From Chromatiales bacterium (GTDB lineage Bacteria > Pseudomonadota > Gammaproteobacteria > Chromatiales > Chromatiaceae): a DNA stretch of 5,372 bases. The stretch is taken from assembly GCA_022360595.1 (NCBI GenBank), contig JAKSCN010000344.1:1-5372 (forward strand), written 5' to 3'. Positions within the stretch are counted from its first letter, which is position 1; each line of letters starts with the position of its first letter. Made by a program: the position numbers and the translations under genes. Below, piece after piece: positions 1 through 5,193 of the stretch. The notes below the pieces were generated by a model. That model did not search any database. It was not told where the DNA came from and saw only the letters and a list, made by a program, of their open reading frames with translations.

Positions 1-1097
1 AGGTCACCCATCTCATCAAGCAGTCGCAGAATCGCTTCCTGGTTACGCTCATTCTGCTCTCTACTCTCTTCCGCGCGACGTCTTGATTGGTTCACCTGGG
101 TATAACCAAGGATGGTCATCAATACGGCGGCCAACAGACCAAAGACAGTAATCACAATAGGGCCAACCTTAATGCCCAACACGCTTATCCGGCCTGGCTC
201 CTGATTGTACTTGGTGATCAGCTCATCGGCAGCGAGGTTAACGCGGTCAGAGACTTCGGTTACCTGGCTGGCGGCTTCCAGCGCCGGTAGTACTGAAGGG
301 ATGGTTTCGATAATTTCATCAGCGTGATCTTTGATCGAGCTGAATAGCATGGCCACATCGCGCAGCCGGTCGACCGCCTGACCCATGTCGATTTTCTCAA
401 TGTGCAGTGAATCACTACCCTGCAACATACCTTCCAGAACTCGACCAAAACGGTCGGAGTCGCGACTGAACTGATCGATCGCCGCCGCAGTGGCCTGACC
501 ACCCGAGAGTACTTTGGTTACGTTTTTGTCGATACGTTCAATCAGCATCAACTGGCTGGAAGCCAGAGCGATCTGCTCCGGTGTGCCTTTCTGCTTGATC
601 AAGGTGTCAACCACCTCCGCAGAGAGCTCTTGCAGTTGCGGAACGAACTCGGTGATTACCCCAATGAATTCGCGCACCGAGAGAACCGAGTCACGGTTGG
701 CAAGAATGTCATCCGCATTCTGACGCAGCTCGAGCCAGGCATTTTCATAGGCCTTAAGGTCTGAGCTGATCGCCCTTGGAGAGGCCGGCAGGTCCTCTTT
801 CGGGTCACCCAGCTTAAGCTGATTAAGCAAGGTCTCAAACTCATCTCGGGCCTTCTGCAATTCGGCAAAAGAGCCTTGATCACCCGATGCCGCCGCCAGT
901 GCGTGTTTCGCAATCTTTTGGGAAATCACGCGTTGCTCTACCGTGCGCAGCAGATACCCCTCTTCGTTGGCCTCCGATTTGGATACATGCAAATATGAGA
1001 GCAGCGCCAACACCAACGCCGCCAGTACCCCCACTGATAGAAAGACAACCCATTTATTCGTTGCGGAGGCCCCCCCCGCTTTAGACCGTTTACTCAT
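1..1097 (-). CDS. pilJ: PilJ, type IV pilus (Pil-Chp) chemoreceptor, N-terminal part; runs off the left edge
   Basis: Membrane chemoreceptor of the Pil-Chp twitching system. In this family it sends signals through a CheW-like adaptor to a CheA-type kinase that controls pilus extension and retraction. The 365 complete codons read without a stop to the window edge. Visible parts are a short basic N-terminus (MSKRSKAGG), a first membrane helix at about residues 16-36, a mostly helical periplasmic region at about 37-306, a second membrane helix at about 311-332 and the start of a charged, HAMP-like linker rich in Arg, Glu and Gln. The methyl-accepting signalling domain would lie beyond the edge. 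The ATG at 1095-1097 is preceded by GGGAGAGAG on the minus strand. The gene follows pilI after 82 bp. Codons 7-10 contain an uninterrupted run of eight G. The name rests on topology, the PilJ-type N-terminal region and the pilGHI context; a generic chemoreceptor is the only real alternative. Confidence 0.87.
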   Translation of the reverse strand, partial: MSKRSKAGGASATNKWVVFLSVGVLAALVLALLSYLHVSKSEANEEGYLLRTVEQRVISQKIAKHALAAASGDQGSFAELQKARDEFETLLNQLKLGDPKEDLPASPRAISSDLKAYENAWLELRQNADDILANRDSVLSVREFIGVITEFVPQLQELSAEVVDTLIKQKGTPEQIALASSQLMLIERIDKNVTKVLSGGQATAAAIDQFSRDSDRFGRVLEGMLQGSDSLHIEKIDMGQAVDRLRDVAMLFSSIKDHADEIIETIPSVLPALEAASQVTEVSDRVNLAADELITKYNQEPGRISVLGIKVGPIVITVFGLLAAVLMTILGYTQVNQSRRRAEESREQNERNQEAILRLLDEMGD

Positions 1098-1153
1098 CTC
1101 AGTCTCTCTCCCGACAGAGTATAGTTCTGCTTATAAACTTCAAAATAACTCGA

Positions 1154-1169
1154 TTCGCCGCGCGGCAAA
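1154..1169 (-). other. Small GC-rich hairpin between pilI and pilJ
   Basis: The 82-bp pilI-pilJ gap holds the perfect palindrome GCCGCGCGGC at 1157-1166. In the leftward transcript it can fold as UUUGCC-GCGC-GGCGAA, a stem of about six pairs with one G-U pair and a four-base loop. No U-run follows directly, so it is not a standard intrinsic terminator. It could be an mRNA processing or stability element, or chance, since 10-base palindromes are expected several times in a window this long. Closer to pilJ, a TATACT hexamer (1118-1123, minus strand) resembles a -10 box, but no good -35 box sits at normal spacing. Confidence 0.3.
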
Positions 1170-1179
1170 GTAACACACA

Positions 1180-1725
1180 TCAGGCAGCCGCCATCTGGAA
1201 CCCCGGACTCTCCGCCAATCGGCCAATTCGGAACACAGGCCAATGCTCGCCATCCACCATACAACCGCCTTGTATGTACTCCCGCATCAGGCCGGTCACG
1301 GCTGGCGCATCGACATCCTGGTCTTCAGGAAAGTGGCGCATCCCAAGGACATTCTCGACCAGCAACCCAGCAAACACCTCACCATGGTTACTCACCAATA
1401 CCCGGGTTCTTCGTCCTATCAAAATAGGTTTTCCGCCAAGAAACTGCTGCAGATCGATAATCGGTAACAGATTACCGCGAATATTGGCTACCCCCAACAT
1501 CCAATTCTTGGTGCCGGGAACCAGGGTGATGGTTGGAGTAAAGTTCAGGATCTCCTTCACTTCATTCAGCGGCACCACCACATTGGCGCCGGCAATACGG
1601 CACAGTATGCCTTCCCAAAAGGTCTGTTCATCCTGCTGTTTGGGAATACCGGCAGCATTTGCCCGGCTTCTGCGTTCAATATCCCGGAGAAGCTCAATCA
1701 GTTCGATAGGTGCACTATTTTCCAT
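1180..1725 (-). CDS. pilI: PilI, CheW-like adaptor of the twitching chemosensory system
   Basis: A 181-residue cytoplasmic CheW-domain protein. In the Pil-Chp pathway PilI couples the PilJ receptor to the CheA-type histidine kinase ChpA (PilL). The N-terminal 33 residues are a mostly helical lead (LIELLRDIERRSRANAAG), and the CheW fold occupies about residues 35-172. The diagnostic CheW core is GVANIRGNLLPIIDL at about 78-92, where the Arg of NIRG (R83) matches the conserved receptor- and kinase-contact position. The segment RTRVLVSNHGEVFAGLLVENV (about 107-126, shown here only in part: AGLLVENV) also fits the fold. The ATG at 1723-1725 has AAGAGGA close upstream and lies 16 bp after the pilH stop, so translation may be coupled. 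Length, family and position between pilH and pilJ agree, so pilI is preferred over a generic cheW. Confidence 0.93.
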   Translation of the reverse strand: MENSAPIELIELLRDIERRSRANAAGIPKQQDEQTFWEGILCRIAGANVVVPLNEVKEILNFTPTITLVPGTKNWMLGVANIRGNLLPIIDLQQFLGGKPILIGRRTRVLVSNHGEVFAGLLVENVLGMRHFPEDQDVDAPAVTGLMREYIQGGCMVDGEHWPVFRIGRLAESPGFQMAAA

Positions 1726-1741
1726 AGGTCCTCTTGAAACA

Positions 1742-2173
1742 TCAGGCCTGGAGTACAGAGTTAACCTTCTCCAGCAATTCAGCCGGCTTTACAGGTTTGA
1801 CCACATACTCTTTCGCACCTTGGCGTAACCCCCAGGCGCGGTCCGTCTCCTGGTCTTTTGTGGTGACCATGATGATGGGAATATGGGAGGTTTCAGACTT
1901 TTTAGAAAGCTGTCTGGTCGCCTGAAAGCCGTTCAGGCCAGGCATCACCACATCCATCAAGATCAGATCGGGTATATTCTCTACTGCTGTTTGGATACCT
2001 GTCTCACCATCTTCAGCGGTGAGCACGCTATAGCCCGCCTTTTCCAATACACCGCGCAGTATGTGTATTTCGGTTGGTGAATCATCAACAATCAGTACAG
2101 TACCTTTCTCTCCCGTACTGTCCGCTGTTGATTGATCCTTCGTCGCATCATTTTTTTTAAAAAAACTTCTCAT
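1742..2173 (-). CDS. pilH: PilH, single-domain response regulator of twitching motility
   Basis: A 143-residue CheY-like receiver with no output domain. In the Pil-Chp system PilH and PilG are the two phosphate acceptors of the ChpA kinase; in Pseudomonas aeruginosa PilH is linked to pilus retraction or acts as a phosphate sink. The receiver spans about residues 25-141: acidic pair D30/D31 in VLIVDDSPTE, predicted phosphorylation site D74 in LMDVVMPGLNGFQATRQL, switch residue T104 in VTTKDQETD and conserved K126 in VVKPV. The PilH-like wording of these motifs separates it from PilG. A polar N-terminal lead of about 24 residues precedes the receiver and is absent from typical PilH of about 120 residues. 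The ATG at 2171-2173 has only a weak ribosome site (GATGAG), but no better ATG, GTG or TTG was found. Codons 3-8 carry a T7-A8 tract. The gene is 68 bp after pilG. Confidence 0.93.
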   Translation of the reverse strand: MRSFFKKNDATKDQSTADSTGEKGTVLIVDDSPTEIHILRGVLEKAGYSVLTAEDGETGIQTAVENIPDLILMDVVMPGLNGFQATRQLSKKSETSHIPIIMVTTKDQETDRAWGLRQGAKEYVVKPVKPAELLEKVNSVLQA

Positions 2174-2241
2174 CTCATCAAAGCCCAGTTGGATATCAAA
2201 GATAAAATAGGGTGTTCTTCATCCAGAATCGCCACTTGCCG

Positions 2242-2664
2242 CTAGGCCGCGCGCATCACATGTTTGCGGATGGCATCCAGCAATTCATCTTTCGTGAAGG
2301 GTTTGGTCAGATACTGCTCGGAACCCACCACACGACCACGCGCACGATCAAATAGCCCATCCTTCGAGGAGAGCATAATGACTGGCGTCTGTCTAAAATC
2401 GTCATTGTTCTTAATCAGAGCACAGGTCTGATAACCGTCCAGGCGGGGCATCATGATATCCACGAAAATCACATCCGGATTGGTATCGGCAATAATCGCC
2501 AGCGCCTCAAAACCGTCTACGGCAGTAAACACGTCGCACCCGGCCTTTTTCAACAAACTCTCAGCCGTCCGTCTGATGGTTTTGCTATCATCAATAACCA
2601 TCACTTTCAGCCCAGAGATATCGACCTCCATATTTTCACTCACAGCCACTGCTCCACTGCTCAT
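2242..2664 (-). CDS. pilG: PilG, single-domain response regulator of twitching motility
   Basis: A CheY-like receiver of 140 residues from the chosen start. In P. aeruginosa phosphorylated PilG promotes pilus extension and links the Pil-Chp system to cAMP signalling. The receiver runs over about residues 18-137: acidic pair D25/D26 in VMVIDDSKTIRRTAE, predicted phospho-acceptor D69 in IFVDIMMPRLDGYQT, switch residue S99 in IMLSSKDG and conserved K121 in YLTKPF. The stretch DGYQTCALIKNN is characteristic of PilG. I chose the ATG at 2662-2664 because GGGAG lies seven bases upstream. The frame is open further, to a TTG at 2704-2706, but that would add residues not seen in the family. A later ATG at 2629-2631 (MEVDISGLK) gives a length closer to known PilG and cannot be excluded. 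The gene heads the pilGHIJ run and starts 58 bp after the rhodanese gene. Confidence 0.94.
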   Translation of the reverse strand: MSSGAVAVSENMEVDISGLKVMVIDDSKTIRRTAESLLKKAGCDVFTAVDGFEALAIIADTNPDVIFVDIMMPRLDGYQTCALIKNNDDFRQTPVIMLSSKDGLFDRARGRVVGSEQYLTKPFTKDELLDAIRKHVMRAA

Positions 2665-2671
2665 AACCCTG

Positions 2672-2676
2672 CTCCC
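2672..2676 (-). promoter_or_regulatory. Shine-Dalgarno site that decides the pilG start
   Basis: On the minus strand GGGAG stands seven bases before the ATG at 2664. Neither the upstream TTG (2706) nor the downstream ATG (2631) has a comparable site, which is the main reason for the start chosen. Confidence 0.6.
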
Positions 2677-2715
2677 ACATCGCCACAATGACTTGTTAGC
2701 GACCAAAATTGATAG

Positions 2716-2729
2716 AAGTTGATCAACTT
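2716..2729. repeat. 14-bp perfect palindrome over the end of the rhodanese gene
   Basis: AAGTTGATCAACTT reads the same on both strands and overlaps the TGA stop of the rhodanese gene (2723-2725). As RNA it would give only a weak five-pair, AU-rich stem with loop GAUC and no following U-run, so it is unlikely to be a terminator. As DNA it could bind a dimeric protein upstream of pilG. One perfect 14-bp palindrome is expected about 0.3 times by chance in a window of this length, so the evidence is slight. Confidence 0.3.
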
Positions 2730-3466
2730 TCCGGCATTATCGTAGTCAAACCGAAAAGCTGCCAAACCTGCATTCCTCCGCGGTAATACTTCAACTTTTC
2801 AGGTGGATAACCCGCTTCGAGCAAGCCTTGAATAGCGCGCGGAGACTGTCCGCAAGAAGGACCATTACACCAAAGAACCAACTCTTTGCAGTTACTGAAG
2901 TCCCAGTTTTCAGTTTTGTGTCCTGCATCCATCACGCCCCACTCTTCCAGCTTGCGGGTCATTGTCCCAACCTCTTCCCGGGGCTTGGCGCCAAAAAACT
3001 CCAAATGTTCGATCATTTCCAGATCTTCGGCATCTTTGGTCAATTCGGTGAATGGGATGTTGATTGATCCCGGAATCGTGCCTTTAGCATGCCAGCTCGG
3101 GGTACGCGCATCGATGAGGAGACCTGTGCCGTCTCGCATTTGGTGCTCCATAAAATCGAAAATTTCAATTTCACCCACCGTTTCGACGCGTGGATCGACC
3201 TCCATGCTGCGCAGACAGAAAGGGGGGCACTTACGGCCGGTTTTGGCAAAATAACCTCGCAACTCATAGTCGGGGTCCTGGGTGCGTTCCACTTTCACCG
3301 AACGCCCATCATGCATAACATGGAGATAAGGTTTCCCCTTGTAGAGTGAAATCAGGTCCTCCCCTTCACCTACTTTGAGCTCCGCCTCCTCTTCTGCAGC
3401 GATTACACTATTCGTTGAAATCCACAAAAGTAGCGACAACAGACCACCAATAGCTCTTATCCACAT
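2723..3466 (-). CDS. Exported rhodanese-domain protein (probable periplasmic sulfurtransferase)
   Basis: A 247-residue protein with an N-terminal signal peptide (hydrophobic core about residues 5-19, likely cleavage after SVIA or SVIAA near residue 23-24) followed by a Glu-rich stretch. A first region of about 70 residues contains the pair C80-x3-C84 (KCPPFC). The rhodanese domain fills about residues 98-240: LLIDARTPSWHAKGTIPGS carries the usual ID-R and IPGSINIP elements, and the active-site loop is LVLWCNGPSCGQSPRAI. C200 is the expected sulfur-carrying cysteine, with a second cysteine (C205) inside the loop. The end, YYRGGMQVWQLFGLTT, is typical of rhodaneses. Such domains move sulfane sulfur between a donor and a thiol acceptor; the substrate here is unknown. 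The ATG at 3464-3466 has AAGAG and GAGAGAG upstream. The gene lies 58 bp before pilG on the same strand, so co-transcription is possible. A structural or redox role is the main alternative to sulfur transfer. Confidence 0.85.
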   Translation of the reverse strand: MWIRAIGGLLSLLLWISTNSVIAAEEEAELKVGEGEDLISLYKGKPYLHVMHDGRSVKVERTQDPDYELRGYFAKTGRKCPPFCLRSMEVDPRVETVGEIEIFDFMEHQMRDGTGLLIDARTPSWHAKGTIPGSINIPFTELTKDAEDLEMIEHLEFFGAKPREEVGTMTRKLEEWGVMDAGHKTENWDFSNCKELVLWCNGPSCGQSPRAIQGLLEAGYPPEKLKYYRGGMQVWQLFGLTTIMPES

Positions 3467-3578
3467 CTCTTAAATCTCTCTCGTTAATATTATGTTTTGT
3501 ATCCAAGAGGCCTCTGATCCAGATATCGACCAGAAATCGCTTATAGCTTGGTAACACAAGAAAGTTTCAGTTTCCCGG

Positions 3579-3968
3579 TTATCGGCGAAGAAAGCGATTC
3601 ATCACTTTGGTTCTCACCTCAGAGATCGAAGCGCCATCTTTATACTCCTGGTAAATCTCCTGCTGCGTCCGTCTTGGCAGTTTTTCGTAGAAGCGGGCAG
3701 TCCCTGTATATTTGGTTGCCAACTCCTCCTCAAACTCCTCAATCGTCATACCAGAAGAGAACCCCTTTCCTGCGGACTCCGATGCTGCGCCTCCGCCACT
3801 GGGCTTTGCATCTACTTTATCGATTTCCATCTCAATCGCCTTGAGATAGTCATCATCCTCCGCTGCCAACACTGCGACAGAGTTCACAATTCCCAGTAAT
3901 AAAAAAATAAACAGTGCAATAACGGAAAGAGATTTACAGTTGCGCTGCCGATAAATCAGCCTCTTCAT
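3579..3968 (-). CDS. Small exported protein of unknown function
   Basis: I do not recognise a named family. The 129-residue product has a basic N-terminus (MKRLIYRQRNCK), a hydrophobic stretch at about 14-35 and a likely signal-peptidase site after VLA or VLAA (residue 35-36), so the mature protein of about 93 residues should be periplasmic. Uncleaved membrane anchoring is possible. The mature part starts very acidic (EDDDYLKAIEMEIDKVDAK), continues with a flexible Gly/Ser/Ala linker (about 57-73) and ends in a charged, probably helical segment: TIEEFEEELATKYTGTARFY, then KLPRRTQQEIYQEYKDG and a basic tail. No cysteine occurs in the mature part and no catalytic motif is visible. The ATG at 3966-3968 has AGGGGG ten bases upstream. 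Codon use and protein character look real, and the frame is the only sensible one here. It is the first minus-strand gene after the divergent region and lies 112 bp before the rhodanese gene, with no clear terminator between them. Confidence 0.8.
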   Translation of the reverse strand: MKRLIYRQRNCKSLSVIALFIFLLLGIVNSVAVLAAEDDDYLKAIEMEIDKVDAKPSGGGAASESAGKGFSSGMTIEEFEEELATKYTGTARFYEKLPRRTQQEIYQEYKDGASISEVRTKVMNRFLRR

Positions 3969-4155
3969 AAGGCACTAGCCCCCTGTGTCCCACCAAAAGA
4001 CCTTCGTTACACCATAACATGCTTTTCATTCCCCAGGCTCAGCCGGTTTTCTTATTATCTTTTTGGTCAGCGATCAATGCTGTTTGAATATAGCATCTAA
4101 GACGATAGCAGGCGATTAAAGCTACTGCAACTCATAAGGTTATTGTCCATTCTTT

Positions 4156-4161
4156 GGAGAG
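4156..4161 (+). promoter_or_regulatory. Shine-Dalgarno-like GGAGAG before an upstream in-frame TTG of gshB
   Basis: GGAGAG is followed after nine bases by TTG at 4171-4173, which is in frame with gshB and has no stop between. It is the only good ribosome site near the 5' end of gshB. If used, GshB gains 24 residues (starting MIEAQPNRGYQI) that the family normally lacks. Confidence 0.4.
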
Positions 4162-4210
4162 ACCTTTAACTTGATTGAAGCCCAGCCGAATAGAGGCTAC
4201 CAAATTAGTG

Positions 4211-4239
4211 TTAACAACCCCTGGCTCGGTTATTATACG
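4211..4239 (+). promoter_or_regulatory. Possible sigma-70 promoter immediately before the gshB ATG
   Basis: TTAACA (4211-4216, five of six matches to TTGACA) and TATACG (4234-4239, four of six matches to TATAAT) are separated by 17 bases. The -10 box ends only three bases before the ATG at 4243, so a transcript from here would be leaderless or would begin just inside the gene. This could explain the missing Shine-Dalgarno sequence, but it conflicts with normal -10 to start-site spacing, so the call is weak. Confidence 0.25.
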
Positions 4240-4242
4240 CCC

Positions 4243-5193
4243 ATGAAAATTTCACTCTGCGTTGTGATGGACCCGATCGACTCCATCAATATCAAGAAAG
4301 ACAGCACCTTCGCCATGCTTCTGGAAGCCCAGGCCCGGGGATGGGAGGTATGGTATGCCGAACAACAACATCTGTTTCTGAAAGATGGCACCGTCTTTGC
4401 CCAGTTGACCCGCCTCAGTGTCACCGACGCACCTGACGGCTGGTTCCAGTTCCATGAACAGGAGACCCGCACGCTGGACAGCATGGATGTCATCTTGATG
4501 CGCAAGGACCCTCCCTTCGACATGGAGTACATCTACACCACCTACTTGCTGGAGAAGGCCGAGCAGAACGGCTCACTGGTGGTCAACAGCCCATCAGCCC
4601 TGCGCGACTGCAATGAGAAGCTGTTCACCAGTTGGTTTCCTCAATGCTGCACACCAATGCTGGTCTCCCGCCAGCACCAGCAGTTCATCGAATTTCATCA
4701 GGAACATCAGGATATTATCCTGAAGCCACTGGGCACCATGGGCGGCGCTTCAATTTTCCGGGTTACCCCTAACGACCCCAATCTCAACGTCATTATAGAA
4801 ACGCTTACGGACAACGGCACAAGCTTCGCAATGGCGCAGAAATTCATCCCAGAGATCAGCGCCGGCGACAAACGAATCCTGATGGTTGGCGGCGAACCCG
4901 TTCCTTATGCGCTGGCCCGTATCCCCAAAGAGGGCGAGACCCGGGGCAATCTGGCGGCGGGAGGAACCGGCAAGGGTGTAGCGCTATCCAAGCGGGACCT
5001 CTGGATCGCCGAGCAAGTGGCTCCCGAACTGGAGAGGCGCGGTATTCTGTTCGCCGGCCTGGACGTAATCGGCGACTACCTCACCGAGATCAATGTCACC
5101 AGCCCCACTTGTATTCGTGAGCTGGACAAGCTCTACAACCTGAACATCAGCGCCCTGCTGATGGATAAGATCGAAAAACAGATTCGCCAATGA
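4243..5193 (+). CDS. gshB: Glutathione synthetase (GshB)
   Basis: Catalyses the second step of glutathione synthesis: gamma-glutamylcysteine + glycine + ATP to glutathione + ADP + phosphate, in the cytoplasm. The 316 residues from this ATG equal the length of E. coli GshB and align from end to end with it from memory. Landmarks: VVMDPIDSINIKKDSTFAML near the N-terminus (7-26), DVILMRKDPPFD (82-93), LRDCNEKLFT (120-129), the ATP-grasp loop ILKPLGTMGGASIFRV (159-174), GDKRILMVGGEPVP (208-221), RGNLAAGG (234-241) and the metal- and substrate-binding end EINVTSPTCIREL (282-294). The loop has KPLGTMGG where E. coli has KPLDGMGG. No Shine-Dalgarno sequence precedes the ATG, and an upstream TTG (4171) has one, so the start is chosen on family length. 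The stop overlaps the next ATG by four bases. A divergent gshB next to pilG is also known in Pseudomonas. Confidence 0.97.
   Translation: MKISLCVVMDPIDSINIKKDSTFAMLLEAQARGWEVWYAEQQHLFLKDGTVFAQLTRLSVTDAPDGWFQFHEQETRTLDSMDVILMRKDPPFDMEYIYTTYLLEKAEQNGSLVVNSPSALRDCNEKLFTSWFPQCCTPMLVSRQHQQFIEFHQEHQDIILKPLGTMGGASIFRVTPNDPNLNVIIETLTDNGTSFAMAQKFIPEISAGDKRILMVGGEPVPYALARIPKEGETRGNLAAGGTGKGVALSKRDLWIAEQVAPELERRGILFAGLDVIGDYLTEINVTSPTCIRELDKLYNLNISALLMDKIEKQIRQ

Larger units (their letters stand above)
3969..4242. other. Divergent intergenic region between the exported-protein gene and gshB
   Basis: This 274-bp stretch separates the leftward and rightward units and should contain promoters for both. 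It is visibly richer in A and T than the flanking genes. On the minus strand GATAATAA around 4050 and TATATT around 4090 are possible -10 elements, but neither has a good -35 box at 16-18 bp. A short inverted repeat ATGCT/AGCAT (4077-4081 and 4092-4096) has a ten-base loop. No reading frame with coding character, tRNA or riboswitch-like fold was recognised. The last 72 bases are open in the gshB frame. Confidence 0.5.

Noticed and set aside
260..913. Two minus-strand frames (260-502 and 656-913) and several plus-strand frames within pilJ
   Set aside because: The continuous pilJ frame from 1097 to the window edge explains the region; the others are in its alternative frames.
1274..1828. Plus-strand open frame of 184 codons opposite pilI and the end of pilH
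   Set aside because: It is antisense to two firmly identified genes, its product is rich in Ser, Arg and Ile without any family feature, and it crosses the pilH-pilI gap.
2665..2706. TTG at 2704-2706 as the pilG start
   Set aside because: It lacks a good ribosome site and adds 14 residues (MVANKSLWRCGSRV) unlike the family; the ATG at 2664 has GGGAG at good spacing.
2886..3254. Plus-strand open frame of 122 codons opposite the rhodanese gene
   Set aside because: A shadow of the rhodanese frame; Ser/Pro/Arg-rich product with no domain and no ribosome site noticed.
3506..3515. Palindrome AGAGGCCTCT between the small exported gene and the rhodanese gene
   Set aside because: Ten-base palindromes are expected about five times in this window; no flanking symmetry, no loop and no U-run, so neither terminator nor operator is supported.
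4077..4096. Inverted repeat ATGCT/AGCAT in the divergent region
   Set aside because: Only five-base arms with a ten-base loop, likely chance; not followed by a U-run on either strand.
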